A stretch of DNA of 64,000 nt, taken from Mycobacterium noviomagense (GTDB lineage: Bacteria > Actinomycetota > Actinomycetes > Mycobacteriales > Mycobacteriaceae). The position numbers and the translations under genes were made by a program. The stretch is taken from assembly GCF_010731635.1 (NCBI RefSeq), contig NZ_AP022583.1, positions 992,001 to 1,056,000 on the forward strand, read 5' to 3'. The first letter of the stretch is position 1. Each line of letters begins with the position of its first letter. The notes beneath the pieces were generated by a model. The model was not told where the DNA came from, searched no databases, and saw only the letters and a list, made by a program, of their open reading frames with translations. Shown here in pieces: positions 1 through 8,529 of the stretch.

Positions 1-7
1 CCGTGCG

Positions 8-664
8 GTGACCCGCGACCCCCATCCTCCCAAGCCCTCGTCGTTGCGAGACCGCCAGCGCGCCCAGATCCGCGCCGACATCCGGTTGGCGGCTTACCAA
101 CTGTTCGCCGCGCACGGTTTCGACAACGTCACCACCGAGCAGATCGCTGCTGCCGCAGGTGTTTCGCCGAGCACATTCTTCCGCCACGTCGCTAGCAAAG
201 AAGAACTGCTCCTGGACCAGGTGCGGCGCGGCTGGGAGGCCATCGCGTCGCTGCTCGAACAGCGTCCTGGCGACGAATCACCCGACATGGCGCTGGCGCG
301 CGCGATCGAAGCACGCACCAGCGCCTTTGAAGACAGCGAGACCGAAAAATGGCGCGCCGCCATCCTGGCCGCTCCCGGCCTGCTCGATAAGCTCACCATG
401 GCTCCCGAGGACAAGAGGCGGTTGGTCAAACTCACCGCCACCCGCATGCGCACCGACCCCGAGCGTGACATTCGGCCCGCCTTGCTGGTCCACTTGGCTT
501 TCGCCGCTGCTGATTTCGCGTTCCAGCAATGGGTGCGTGGCGGCACCGACGAGCATCAGCCGCTTCAAGTTCTGGTATCTGAGGCGCTGCAGGCCGTGAT
601 GCATCCCCGCTGGCAACCTCGGCGTGGCCGAACCGCGCGACCCAAAAAAAGCGTGCGTCGCTAG
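8..664 (+). CDS. TetR/AcrR family transcriptional regulator
   Basis: One-domain DNA-binding repressor family of usual length (218 aa from GTG at 8). The N-terminal helix-turn-helix lies around residues 38-66 (TTEQIAAAAGVSPSTFFRHV, then SKEELL), and the rest is a variable helical ligand domain. The frame stays open to the left edge, so the true start could lie outside the window. It is followed 16 bp downstream by a broken NTF2-like gene with its own ribosome site, so the two may have been co-transcribed. The ligand cannot be read from the sequence. It is not a close paralog of the regulators at 1598 and 5538. Confidence 0.88.
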   Translation: MTRDPHPPKPSSLRDRQRAQIRADIRLAAYQLFAAHGFDNVTTEQIAAAAGVSPSTFFRHVASKEELLLDQVRRGWEAIASLLEQRPGDESPDMALARAIEARTSAFEDSETEKWRAAILAAPGLLDKLTMAPEDKRRLVKLTATRMRTDPERDIRPALLVHLAFAAADFAFQQWVRGGTDEHQPLQVLVSEALQAVMHPRWQPRRGRTARPKKSVRR

Positions 665-680
665 CTGATCGGAGAAGCAG

Positions 681-1134
681 ATGGGTAAGTGGTCACGCGA
701 TGAAATCGAGCGCGCCTTTCGTGAGTACAGCAGGAGGTCGTCGAGATAGGAAAAATCTCGGACTGGGCGCGTTATGCAGACCTGTTCACCGAGGACGCCG
801 TGTACCTGGAGCATGTATACGGAAAAATGCATGGCAGAGAACGAACCGCGAGTGGATCGGCTCGACGATGAGTGTCTTTCCTGGCTCCGAGATGCCGTTC
901 TATCCAGCCGAGTGGTACACGATCGACGAAGATCGGGGCTGGGTCATCGGGAAAATTCTCAACCGCATGAAAGATCCCGGCGACGGCAGCATCCATCAGG
1001 CCTCGACCCTGACGGTACTGCACTACGCCGGCGACGGGTTGTGGAGTTACGAAGAAGACGCCTACAACCCGCTCAACTTCCTGGCGATGGTCCAGGAGTA
1101 CACCAAGCGGTGCCGGGCCTTGGGCACCATTTGA
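681..1134 (+). pseudogene. SnoaL/NTF2-like protein, broken by two frameshifts
   Basis: The protein can only be followed by changing frame twice. The start is MGKWSRDEIERAFREY (ATG 681, ribosome site GGAGAAG). A shift near 726 is needed to read WARYADLFTEDAVYLEHVYG, and another near 845 to read REWIGSTMSVFPGSEMP through to the stop. The joined sequence of about 150 residues looks like a mycobacterial NTF2-like protein of the SnoaL type, a cone-shaped fold used by small isomerases, cyclases and many non-enzymatic proteins. A single missing base in a run such as tacagcagg would explain the first break. It could be a decaying gene or an uncorrected sequencing error. Confidence 0.7.
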
Positions 1135-1136
1135 AA

Positions 1137-1590
1137 TCCTGGGGTTTTCGCATGTCTGCATCGCGGTGTCCGACATGGAGGCCTCCTTGCGGTTCTACCG
1201 TGACCTGCTCGGCCTCGACGTGTTCTTCGATCTGCAGCTGGAGGGCCCGTCGATGGAAGCGGTCACCGGAGATGTCGGTGCCCGCGGCAGGATGGTCGGC
1301 GGCATGCTCGGCGGCACCGTCGTGGAGCTTCTCGAGTTCGCACACCGCGGTTTGGAACCACAGCAGCACGACGCCAAGCTCGGTTATACGAACATCTCGT
1401 TGAGCGTCCGCGACTTGCCACGTTAGCTGCGATCACCGCCGCCGGCTTCCAGCCCGAACAGCAGCCGGTCGACATCGGCGGCGTGCGGATGTTGTTCGTG
1501 CGCGACCCCTGCGGCACCCCGATCGAGTTCGTGTCCTACCCGAACGGCGAACGAACGTCAGCACAGCTGTGGGGATATGCAAAACAGTGA
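1137..1590 (+). pseudogene. Glyoxalase/VOC superfamily protein, frameshifted
   Basis: The vicinal-oxygen-chelate fold is clear: a first strand SHVCIAVSDMEASLRFYRD, then LLGLDVFF, and a C-terminal VRMLFVRDPCGTPIEFVSYP. The first part stops at TAG 1424. The second part (from about 1429) is in another frame and ends at 1590. The first beta strand also begins upstream of any usable start codon, because the nearest GTG is at 1166 inside the domain, so the 5' end seems damaged too. VOC proteins are metal-dependent lyases, isomerases or dioxygenases; the substrate here is unknown. It directly follows another frameshifted gene. Confidence 0.72.
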
Positions 1591-1597
1591 CAGTGGA

Positions 1598-2230
1598 TCA
1601 GCGCGCGGCTAGGGCATCGCTCGGCTGTGGCTCACCCTCGAACTGGTGTAGATAGCGCTCGACGAAAGCCACAGTCTCGGCATGCCCGAGCGACATGCCA
1701 AGCGCCTGCTCCATCACCAGCACCCGAGAGACGCTGGTGATCAACACCGACCACACCAACGGCGGCACCTCGGCGGCATCGATGCCGTACCGTTGCAGGA
1801 CCGTCGACACCGCCTTGGTTTGCCCTTCCCGGAAACGCTCGGCGTAGTAACCGATTTCGGCCTTGAGCGCCTTGCGATGGTTGGCCAGCGCGACGTACTC
1901 CATTGTCAGCGCGGTGGCCGCGGGATCGGTGCTGAACCGCCACAGCGCCCACAGCGGCTGCGGCGACTGCAGCGCTTGGGCTTGCATCCGAAGTCCGTCT
2001 TCGCCGCGGCGGCGGAACGCGGCCAAGAACAAGTCGTCCATCGTGCGGAAGTAGTAGTGAACGAGCTGCGGCTTGAGCGCGGCCTTCTGCGCGACTCGGC
2101 GAGAAGTAACTGCGGCATAGCCTTCCTCGAGCATCAACTGCTCGGCGGCGTCGAGCAGCACGGAGCGGTTCTTGGCGTCCGGCGCCCCGAGTCTGCGCGC
2201 CGATGTCATGGGTCGACTCCGTTCGCTCAT
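1598..2230 (-). CDS. TetR family regulator, paralog of the 5538 regulator
   Basis: A 210-aa repressor-type protein. The helix-turn-helix is near residues 35-60 (AVTSRRVAQKAALKPQLVHYYF). The ATG at 2230 gives the natural N-terminus MSERSRPMTSARRLG; an upstream extension is open but unneeded. It is strongly similar over its whole length to the regulator at 5538-6131, sharing SPQPLWALWR, LANHR.AL, YAERFR and a C-terminal VERYL.Q.EG. It is transcribed divergently from the P450 at 2381, and a 15-bp palindrome (2298-2312) lies between them. Inference: it represses itself and that P450 in response to the P450's substrate or a product. Confidence 0.9.
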   Translation of the reverse strand: MSERSRPMTSARRLGAPDAKNRSVLLDAAEQLMLEEGYAAVTSRRVAQKAALKPQLVHYYFRTMDDLFLAAFRRRGEDGLRMQAQALQSPQPLWALWRFSTDPAATALTMEYVALANHRKALKAEIGYYAERFREGQTKAVSTVLQRYGIDAAEVPPLVWSVLITSVSRVLVMEQALGMSLGHAETVAFVERYLHQFEGEPQPSDALAAR

Positions 2231-2287
2231 AGGACACGCCGATCGTAGCGGCGCCGGACCGTGTGACCTTGACCATGACAATACCGT

Positions 2288-2313
2288 CATGCTAAGCAGG
2301 TGCTCAGCACCTT
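2288..2313. promoter_or_regulatory. Operator-like element 1 (shared with 6217-6242)
   Basis: It contains a perfect palindrome AGGTGCT-C-AGCACCT at 2298-2312. The wider 26-bp element beginning CATGCTAAGCA matches 20 of 26 bases at 6217-6242, the corresponding spot beside the paralogous TetR gene. It lies between the divergent TetR gene and the P450. A binding site for one or both paralogous TetR proteins is the simplest reading (inference). Confidence 0.6.
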
Positions 2314-2380
2314 ACCTACTCTGGCGTCGTTTTGTATGGCCGTCGACAAACCAACCGCAGCATCGGGAGGCAGACAGAGC

Positions 2381-3658
2381 ATGACCACCTTCGAATCGGT
2401 CGATTTCTTCACCGACCCGTCTCTGGTCCCCGATCCGCATCCCTATTTCGACTATCTGCGCAGCGTAAACCCGGTGCTGAAGCTGCCGAACTACAACGTC
2501 TTCGCCGTCACCGGCTATGACGAGGCCACCGCCGTATATAAGGACACCGACACGTTTTCGAACTGTGTGGCGTTGGGCGGTCCGTTCCCGCCGTTGCCCT
2601 TCGAACCGGACTGCAACGATCTCAGCGCCCAGATCGAGGCGCACCGCGACCAATTCCCGATGTTCGAACACATGGTCACCATGGACCCGCCGGATCACAC
2701 CCGGGCACGGTCGCTGCTGAGCAGGCTGTTGACGCCAAGCCGGCTGAAGGAAAACGAGGACTTCATGTGGCGTCTGGCCGACCGCCAGCTCGAAGAGTTC
2801 CTCGCCGAGGGCGAGTGTGAGTTCATCGCCGAATACTCCAAGCCCTTCGCCACCTTGGTCATCGCTGACCTGCTCGGCGTTCCCGAGGAAGACCACAAGC
2901 AGTTCCGCACCGTGCTGGGCGCCGACCGTCCCGGTGGGCGGGTGGGTGCACTCGACCACCAGTCGGTCGGCATCAACCCGCTGGAGTGGCTCGACGAGAA
3001 GTTCTGCTCCTACATCGAGGACCGGCGCCGCGAACCGCGCGACGATGTCCTGACGGCGCTGGCGACGGCGAAGTACCCCGACGGATCCACCCCCGAAGTC
3101 ATCGAAGTGGTGCGCTCGGCCACCTTCCTGTTCGCCGCAGGACAAGAAACCACCGCCAAGCTGCTGTCCGCCGCGCTGCAGGTGCTCGGTGACTGTCCGG
3201 ATACCCAGCAACGGCTGCGTCACGACCGGAGCCTGATCCCGGCATTCATCGAGGAGTCCCTGCGCTTCGAGAGCCCGGTCAAAAGCGACTCGCGGCTGGC
3301 CCGCAAGCCCACCACGGTCGGCGGTGTGGACATTCCCGCCGGCGCCATCGTGATGGTGTTGCCGGGGGCCGCCAACCGGGATCCGCGCCGGTTCGAGGAC
3401 CCGCACGAATTCCGACTCGACCGCAAGAATGTCCGAGAGCACATGGCATTCGCCCGCGGCGTGCATTCCTGTCCCGGCGGACCATTAGCGCGCGTCGAGG
3501 GCCGCGTCTCGATCGAGCGCATTCTGGACCGGATGCACGACATCAAGATCAACGAAGCCAAGCACGGTCCAGCCGGCGAGCGCCGATACAACTACGAGCC
3601 GACCTACATCTTGCGGGGCCTCAGCGAACTACACCTGACGTTCACGCCAGCCGGCTGA
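2381..3658 (+). CDS. Cytochrome P450
   Basis: A heme-thiolate monooxygenase of 425 aa, normal for soluble bacterial P450s. Visible motifs are the I-helix oxygen groove AGQETTAK, the K-helix EESLR, and the heme loop FARGVHSCPGG with ligand Cys364. The start is ATG 2381 behind GGGAGG; the frame is open further upstream but without a better start. It stands divergent from TetR 1598-2230 and has no ferredoxin next to it, so it must borrow electrons from a partner elsewhere. It closely resembles the P450 at 51475 (same NRDPRRFE, TYILRGL.ELHL.F endings), indicating one subfamily. The CYP number and substrate cannot be assigned by eye. Confidence 0.95.
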   Translation: MTTFESVDFFTDPSLVPDPHPYFDYLRSVNPVLKLPNYNVFAVTGYDEATAVYKDTDTFSNCVALGGPFPPLPFEPDCNDLSAQIEAHRDQFPMFEHMVTMDPPDHTRARSLLSRLLTPSRLKENEDFMWRLADRQLEEFLAEGECEFIAEYSKPFATLVIADLLGVPEEDHKQFRTVLGADRPGGRVGALDHQSVGINPLEWLDEKFCSYIEDRRREPRDDVLTALATAKYPDGSTPEVIEVVRSATFLFAAGQETTAKLLSAALQVLGDCPDTQQRLRHDRSLIPAFIEESLRFESPVKSDSRLARKPTTVGGVDIPAGAIVMVLPGAANRDPRRFEDPHEFRLDRKNVREHMAFARGVHSCPGGPLARVEGRVSIERILDRMHDIKINEAKHGPAGERRYNYEPTYILRGLSELHLTFTPAG

Positions 3659-3673
3659 ACCCTGACGTCGAGT

Positions 3674-3738
3674 TCCGCGATACTTAAACCGCTGCGACGT
3701 CCCTCGGCGTGTCGTCGCAGATGTTTAAGTGTCGCGGA
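3674..3738. terminator. Long hairpin between convergent genes, probable bidirectional terminator
   Basis: The left arm 3674-3699 (TCCGCGATACTTAAAC, then CTGCGACG) pairs with the right arm 3713-3738 (CGTCGCAG, then GTTTAAGTGTCGCGGA) almost completely, around a 13-base loop. It sits in the short gap between the ends of the P450 (3658) and the minus-strand LLM gene (3770). Mycobacterial terminators often lack a U tract, so a strong stem alone is acceptable. Confidence 0.6.
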
Positions 3739-3769
3739 GGCCCTGCTGCGTGACTGGCCTCACGACGCC

Positions 3770-4702
3770 TCAGAGCGCCGCGATCACCCTCGAGGCGAGC
3801 AATTCCAGCGTCTCGTCGGTCGCCCGGTCATGTGTGAACAGCACCACTTGCTGAAAGCCCAGCTCTCGCAGCTGGTTTAGCCGCTCGACGATCGCTGGCG
3901 GTGTGCCGATCAGCCCACCTTCGTGTATACCGAACCCTGCTGCGCCGAAGCGTTTTTCGGCAACCTGCCGCACCTTCGGCAGTGACTTATCATCAGGGGC
4001 GAGCGCCATCACCGCCTCCACCGACAACGTGATGGTGGCTGCATCGCGGCCGATATCGTCGCAGATCGACCGCAGCACCGACAGTTTGCGCTCCAACTGG
4101 CCGAGGGCGTAGGTTGGCACGTTCCACACGTCGGCGTAGCGCGCCACCAACGGCAGTGTGTACTTCTCGCCGACGCCCCCGACGATGATCGGCGGACGAG
4201 GCTGCTGAACAGCCCCGGGCACGATCGGCATGTTGCGTATCGTGTAGTGCTTGCCGGCGAAATCGACGGTGCCGTTGCTGAATGCCTGGCTCAAAATGTC
4301 CAGCGTCTCGGCCAGGCGCTCCGACCGTTCGGCGAACGTCTCCCAGGGCAGGCCCGCCCTGGTGTGCTCGTCCTCGATAGAGCCGCTGCCGATGCCGAGC
4401 TGTAATCGGCCAGCCGATATGTGGTCGAGGGTAGTGGCCATCTTGGCGAGCACCACTGGATGCCGAAACTGGTTGCACAACACCAAGTGTCCGATCCGGA
4501 TGCGGTCGGTACGGCTCAGTAGTGCGGTCGCCAGGGTCCAGGCTTCCAGCGAGGAAATCTCGGGAACTCCCGGTCCGTACAGGTGGTCGTACAGCCACAG
4601 CGATCCGATGCCGAGTTCCTCGCAGCGCAGAGCGCGGTGCAGGACATCGTCGTAGGAGAACCCCATCTGGGGCACGTACACACCGATGTCCAAACCCGTC
4701 AT
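3770..4702 (-). CDS. LLM class flavin/F420-dependent oxidoreductase
   Basis: Luciferase-like TIM-barrel oxidoreductase, 310 aa. Family features include the N-terminal DIGVYVPQMG, LATALLSRTDRIRIGHLV, the GRLQLGIGSGSIEDEH segment and PRPPIIVGGVGEKYTLPLVARYAD. Mycobacterial members mostly use F420 for hydride transfer, though FMN cannot be excluded. It is the last gene of the minus-strand set TetR, hotdog hydratase, LLM. Its ATG overlaps the hydratase stop in ATGA, so the two are translationally coupled. It faces the P450 at 2381 across a hairpin terminator. Confidence 0.9.
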   Translation of the reverse strand: MTGLDIGVYVPQMGFSYDDVLHRALRCEELGIGSLWLYDHLYGPGVPEISSLEAWTLATALLSRTDRIRIGHLVLCNQFRHPVVLAKMATTLDHISAGRLQLGIGSGSIEDEHTRAGLPWETFAERSERLAETLDILSQAFSNGTVDFAGKHYTIRNMPIVPGAVQQPRPPIIVGGVGEKYTLPLVARYADVWNVPTYALGQLERKLSVLRSICDDIGRDAATITLSVEAVMALAPDDKSLPKVRQVAEKRFGAAGFGIHEGGLIGTPPAIVERLNQLRELGFQQVVLFTHDRATDETLELLASRVIAAL

Positions 4703-5538
4703 CGCCGCAGCTCCAATCGTCCATGAGTAATGGTCTTTACACCTGCGCAGCTCGCTTCGAAAGCGAATGAACGTCCGTCAATGCCATACGCATTCACCGT
4801 CAAGTCGGCACCAAGAGGTGTTGGCGAGGCGAACCGCACTGCCACCCGCCGGACGCGACCCGGATCATCGACGCCGACGAGAGCGAGCACACGATGCGCG
4901 CATATCGCCATGGTGCACAGGCCGTGTGTGAACAGGAAATCGAAGCCGCTCGCGCGCGCTGCGTCGATATCGAAGTGATGCGCCGACCAATCGCCGGACA
5001 CCTCGGCGTACCGGTGCGCCACCTGCTCATCGATGTGCTGAGTCACCGATCCGATCAAGTTGTGTCGAGCCGAATCCGGGAAGCGGTGATCGCGCGGCGT
5101 CGACCCTACATCGGCCATCGAATGCAAGCCGAGCAGCACAGTGGTCCACCACTGTTCGACGGCCAACTCGCCTAGAGCGTCGAGCTGTTCGATGTGAAGC
5201 ACCCCTTGGGTGCCTGCGCGGACGGTCCGCACGGCTGAAATCTGCGACCAGGTGTCCAGCGGCTCATCGGGAATCAGTGGACGGTGCAGCACGATGTCAT
5301 GCTCGCCATGCAGACCGCCACGCGCCTGCTGCCAAGCAGTTGCCGGCACATCCGCATTGGCGGCCTGCTGCGCGCCGAAAGCCAGGATGACCGGAAAGAC
5401 GACGGGCACGGCTTTTCCCGCAAGTACCGCGGCGGTGGTGTCGCCGGTCGCTGCTGCGTATGCCGCAATGCAATTCGGTTCGAGCCGTCCCGGAAAGGGC
5501 CCATGTCGCGAAACGGCACCTAGTTGAAGCTGGCTCAT
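4699..5538 (-). CDS. Double-hotdog MaoC-like dehydratase
   Basis: A 279-aa protein with two hotdog halves. The C-terminal half carries the R-hydratase signature YAEVSGDWSAHHFDIDAARA followed by GFDFLFTHGLCTM. The catalytic Asp (SGD) and His (HH) are present, while the usual Asn-Pro after Asp is Ser-Ala. The N-terminal half (EPNCIAAYAAATGDT) looks like the structural repeat. Such enzymes hydrate trans-2-enoyl-CoA to R-3-hydroxyacyl-CoA. The ATG at 5538 shares one base with the TetR stop (TGATG); a longer upstream frame is only open sequence inside the regulator. It is part of the operon TetR, hydratase, LLM. Confidence 0.85.
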   Translation of the reverse strand: MSQLQLGAVSRHGPFPGRLEPNCIAAYAAATGDTTAAVLAGKAVPVVFPVILAFGAQQAANADVPATAWQQARGGLHGEHDIVLHRPLIPDEPLDTWSQISAVRTVRAGTQGVLHIEQLDALGELAVEQWWTTVLLGLHSMADVGSTPRDHRFPDSARHNLIGSVTQHIDEQVAHRYAEVSGDWSAHHFDIDAARASGFDFLFTHGLCTMAICAHRVLALVGVDDPGRVRRVAVRFASPTPLGADLTVNAYGIDGRSFAFEASCAGVKTITHGRLELRR

Positions 5539-6131
5539 CACGGGACGACCGGATCGCCCTCGAGCTGACGCAGGTAACGCTCGACCAGCGCGACCATCTC
5601 GACGTGGCCGGCCGAGATGCCAAGGGTCTCTTCCATGAACAGCACACCTTGCACACCGGTCAGCAGGAAAGCCACGGCCACCGGCGGCAATTGCCGTGTG
5701 TCGACCCCGTAACCCTTGAGGACGTTGGCGAAAGTCGTTGTCTGTTCGTCGCGGAACCGCTCGGCATAGTGGGCGAGTTCGGTTCTCAGCGCAGCGCGGT
5801 GGTTGGCCAACGCGAAGAGCTCCATGGTGAACACGCTGAACGGCGGATTGTTGAACATCCGCCACAGCGCCCACAGTGGTTGCGGTGAGCTCAACGCCTT
5901 GCCGTTGGCCTTGAAGCCCTGTTCGGCGCGACGGCGAAACACCGCCAACAGCAGATCATCCATGCTGCGGAAGTAATAGTGCACCAGCTGAGACCGCAGG
6001 CCGGCCTTCTCGGCCACCCGGCGGCCGGTGACCGCCGCCCAGCCCTCGTCGAGCATCAACCGCTCAGCCGCGTCCAGCAGGATCGTGCGGGTCTTCGCAT
6101 CCGAGGGGCCAATTCGGCGCGGCGATGCCAT
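5538..6131 (-). CDS. TetR family regulator, paralog of the 1598 regulator
   Basis: A 197-aa protein starting MASPRRIGPSDAKTRTILL from ATG 6131 (an AGG ribosome site just upstream). The helix-turn-helix is around residues 30-55 (AVTGRRVAEKAGLRSQLVHYYF). It is alignable end to end with the regulator at 1598-2230, so the two arose by duplication. It heads a minus-strand operon with the hotdog hydratase and LLM gene, and is divergent from the LLM-P450-SDR operon at 6299. The shared operator-like element at 6217-6242 lies in between. Likely it represses both directions. Confidence 0.9.
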   Translation of the reverse strand: MASPRRIGPSDAKTRTILLDAAERLMLDEGWAAVTGRRVAEKAGLRSQLVHYYFRSMDDLLLAVFRRRAEQGFKANGKALSSPQPLWALWRMFNNPPFSVFTMELFALANHRAALRTELAHYAERFRDEQTTTFANVLKGYGVDTRQLPPVAVAFLLTGVQGVLFMEETLGISAGHVEMVALVERYLRQLEGDPVVP

Positions 6132-6216
6132 CCTGACGCGCAATCCTTCCCTATTGGGCGGTAATTGGACAACATCAAAGTGTCCGCCTCACCGAGTCTT
6201 GACCGCTCCCACGCAG

Positions 6217-6242
6217 CATGTTAGGCATATGCTCAGCGCTTT
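6217..6242. promoter_or_regulatory. Operator-like element 2 (shared with 2288-2313)
   Basis: It begins CATGTTAGGCATATGCTCAG and matches 20 of 26 bases with the element at 2288-2313. Both lie in the divergent gap beside one of two paralogous TetR genes. A further repeat of similar words (TTTTAAGC, GTGCTTAAA) follows to 6257. Confidence 0.55.
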
Positions 6243-6298
6243 TAAGCGGGTGCTTAAATCCTACTTGGTGCCGGCATTCCAGCTGGCGGAGGTCGCAA

Positions 6299-7327
6299 AT
6301 GTTCTCGATGCGTTTCGATATGCGTGCCTCTGCCATCGGCGCGCCGACGACCGAGCTCTATGCGACCGCGATCGACATGTGCGCGTGGGCACAGACTCGC
6401 GGCTGCCTCGGCGCGGTGCTGTGCGAACATCACGGGTCCGACGACGGCTATTTGCCGACACCGCTGATCCTCGCCTCTGCGGTTGCGGCTCGCACCGAGC
6501 GTCTGGCAATCACGTCGGTGGTGCTTCTCCCGCTCTACGACCCTGTCCGGCTGGCCGAGGAAATGGCGGTGCTCGACATCATCAGCCGAGGCCGCGTCTC
6601 CTACATCCTCGGTTTGGGATACCGGCGCGAAGAGTACGAGCACTTCGGCGTGGACATGCGTGCCCGTGGACGCATCGCCGACGAGAAGCTGGACTTGCTA
6701 CGCCGGTTGCTTGCCGGTGAGGCGGTGGTCCGCGATGGACGCCGCATCAAAGTGACACCACCGCCGTACACGGCCGGCGGCCCGCTGCTGATGTGGGGAG
6801 GCGGCAGTCTGGCCGCCGCCCGACGCGCCGGAAAGTACGGGCTGCCCTTCCTCGCTCAAGCCAATGTGCCTGGGTCACAAGAAACATACGAAGCCGCCTG
6901 CAGCGCGCACGGTCACGAGCCGGGGATGACCCTGTTGCCCGACCGCGACACCCCCTCGGTGTGTTTTGTGGCCGACGATGTCGACGAAGCGTGGCACGAG
7001 CTTGGCCCGTACTTGCTGCACGACGCTCGCACATACGCCGATTGGAACCCGAGCAACGAGACATCAGCCGGAATCGCCGACGTATACACCGTTGAAGAGC
7101 TTCGCGCCACCTCCCGCTCGCACCGGATCTTCACTGTGGCCCAAGCGATCAACCACGTTCACGGCGGCGGCATGCTCACTTTGGCCCCGCTGTGCGGCGG
7201 GCTGCCACCCGATCTTGCATGGCCATACCTGAATCATGTTGCCGATGCGGTGGTTCCGGCACTGGCCCAAAACGATCTGGCGAATCAACGCGACAAGCTG
7301 CCGCAGACAGAAGGGGTGCAGGCATGA
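6299..7327 (+). CDS. LLM class flavin/F420-dependent oxidoreductase
   Basis: A 342-aa luciferase-like oxidoreductase with MRFDMRASAIGAPTTELYA at the N-terminus, RTERLAITSVVLLPLYDPVRLAEEMA (written in parts: LAITSVVLLPLYDP and RLAEEMAVLD), RGRVSYILGLGYRREEYEHFG and PLLMWGGGSLAAARRAGKYG. The ATG at 6299 follows GGCGGAGG. It is first in a plus-strand operon whose second gene, a P450, starts in an ATGA overlap at 7324. The family reduces or oxidises carbonyls, alkenes or alcohols with F420 or FMN; here it probably works on the same compound as the P450. It is only distantly similar to the LLM protein at 3770. Confidence 0.9.
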   Translation: MFSMRFDMRASAIGAPTTELYATAIDMCAWAQTRGCLGAVLCEHHGSDDGYLPTPLILASAVAARTERLAITSVVLLPLYDPVRLAEEMAVLDIISRGRVSYILGLGYRREEYEHFGVDMRARGRIADEKLDLLRRLLAGEAVVRDGRRIKVTPPPYTAGGPLLMWGGGSLAAARRAGKYGLPFLAQANVPGSQETYEAACSAHGHEPGMTLLPDRDTPSVCFVADDVDEAWHELGPYLLHDARTYADWNPSNETSAGIADVYTVEELRATSRSHRIFTVAQAINHVHGGGMLTLAPLCGGLPPDLAWPYLNHVADAVVPALAQNDLANQRDKLPQTEGVQA

Positions 7328-8520
7328 CAAGTGCCGAAACGACCGACATCTACTACGACCCGTTCGATTTCGAGATCGACAACGACCCCTATCCGGTGTG
7401 GAAGCGGCTTCGCGACGAGGCACCGCTGTACCACAACGAGAAGTTCAACTTCTTCGCGCTGAGCCGCTATGCCGATGTGGCGCCTGCGCTCAACGACTGG
7501 GAGCGATTCCGGTCCGGTCGAGGAACGACGACCGACCTCCTGCTCAGCGGTATGGAGATCCCCTCGGGGATCATTCTCTGGGAGGATCCGCCCGTGCACG
7601 ATCTTCACCGGCGGCTGCTGTCACGGGTTTTCACTCCCCGGCGCATGGAAGCCGTCGAGGGGTTGGCACGTCAATATTGTGTCCGCGCACTCGATCCCCA
7701 CGTCGGCTCGGGCCGGTTGGACTTCATCGAAGATCTCGGCGCGCTGATGCCGATGCGGGTGATCGGGTATCTGGTGGGCATTCCCGAGCAGGACCAGGAG
7801 GCGATCCGCAAGCGCACCGACACCCTCCTGACATTGAAGGAAGGCAAGCCGGCCTTCGACTCCGGCAGCTTCGAGCAGTCCTACGAGGTATTCGCCGAGT
7901 ACATCGATTGGCGGGCCGAGCACCCATCCGACGATTTGATGACCGAATTGCTCAACGCCGAAGTCGAAGAACCCGATGGCACGCGCCGACGACTGACCCG
8001 CACCGAGGTGGTGACCTACACCAGCACCATTGCCGGGGCCGGAAACGAGACGACGACACGGCTGATCGGATTCATCGGCCAGCTGCTCTCCGATCATCCC
8101 GATCAGCGCCGCGAGATTGTGGCCGACCGTTCGCTGATCCCGCAAGCCATCGAGGAAGTCCTGCGATTCGAAGCGCCATCGCCCGTACAGGCTCGATATG
8201 TCGCCCACGACGTCGAATATTACGGTCAAACCGTTCCCGCAGGCTCAATCATATTGTTGCTGAATGGGTCAGCGAACCGAGACGAACGACGATTCGCCGA
8301 CGCAGCGCGATTCGACATCCGTCACACCGGCTCCCATCTGAGCTTCGGGCACGGCTTGCACTTCTGCCTGGGTTCGGCGCTGGCACGCATGGAAGCGCGC
8401 GTCGCTCTCGAGGAAGTGCTCAAGCGCTGGCCTGACTGGCAGGTCGACTATGACAACGCGGTCAGGGCACATACCGCCAGCGTGCGTGGATGGGCGCGTC
8501 TGCCGGTGGCGACCGACTGA
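7324..8520 (+). CDS. Cytochrome P450
   Basis: A 398-aa soluble P450. Motifs are the I-helix GAGNETTTRL, the K-helix EEVLR and the heme loop FGHGLHFCLG with ligand Cys348. The start overlaps the LLM stop in ATGA, and an SDR follows 9 bp downstream, so an LLM-P450-SDR unit is transcribed together. No ferredoxin gene adjoins it. It is similar in general design to the P450 at 48821 (both open YYDPFDFE/FDPFSEEF, then PAVL.YDEK.-like NEKFNFFALSRYADVA) but clearly distinct. A hydroxylation followed by SDR oxidation is a natural reading (inference). Confidence 0.95.
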   Translation: MTSAETTDIYYDPFDFEIDNDPYPVWKRLRDEAPLYHNEKFNFFALSRYADVAPALNDWERFRSGRGTTTDLLLSGMEIPSGIILWEDPPVHDLHRRLLSRVFTPRRMEAVEGLARQYCVRALDPHVGSGRLDFIEDLGALMPMRVIGYLVGIPEQDQEAIRKRTDTLLTLKEGKPAFDSGSFEQSYEVFAEYIDWRAEHPSDDLMTELLNAEVEEPDGTRRRLTRTEVVTYTSTIAGAGNETTTRLIGFIGQLLSDHPDQRREIVADRSLIPQAIEEVLRFEAPSPVQARYVAHDVEYYGQTVPAGSIILLLNGSANRDERRFADAARFDIRHTGSHLSFGHGLHFCLGSALARMEARVALEEVLKRWPDWQVDYDNAVRAHTASVRGWARLPVATD

Positions 8521-8529
8521 CGAAACCGG

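Noticed and set aside
2312..3466. Long open frame on the minus strand opposite the first P450
   Set aside because: The plus strand is a clear P450 with all motifs. The antisense frame has no family pattern and arises from high-GC codon use. Many similar shadows were ignored.
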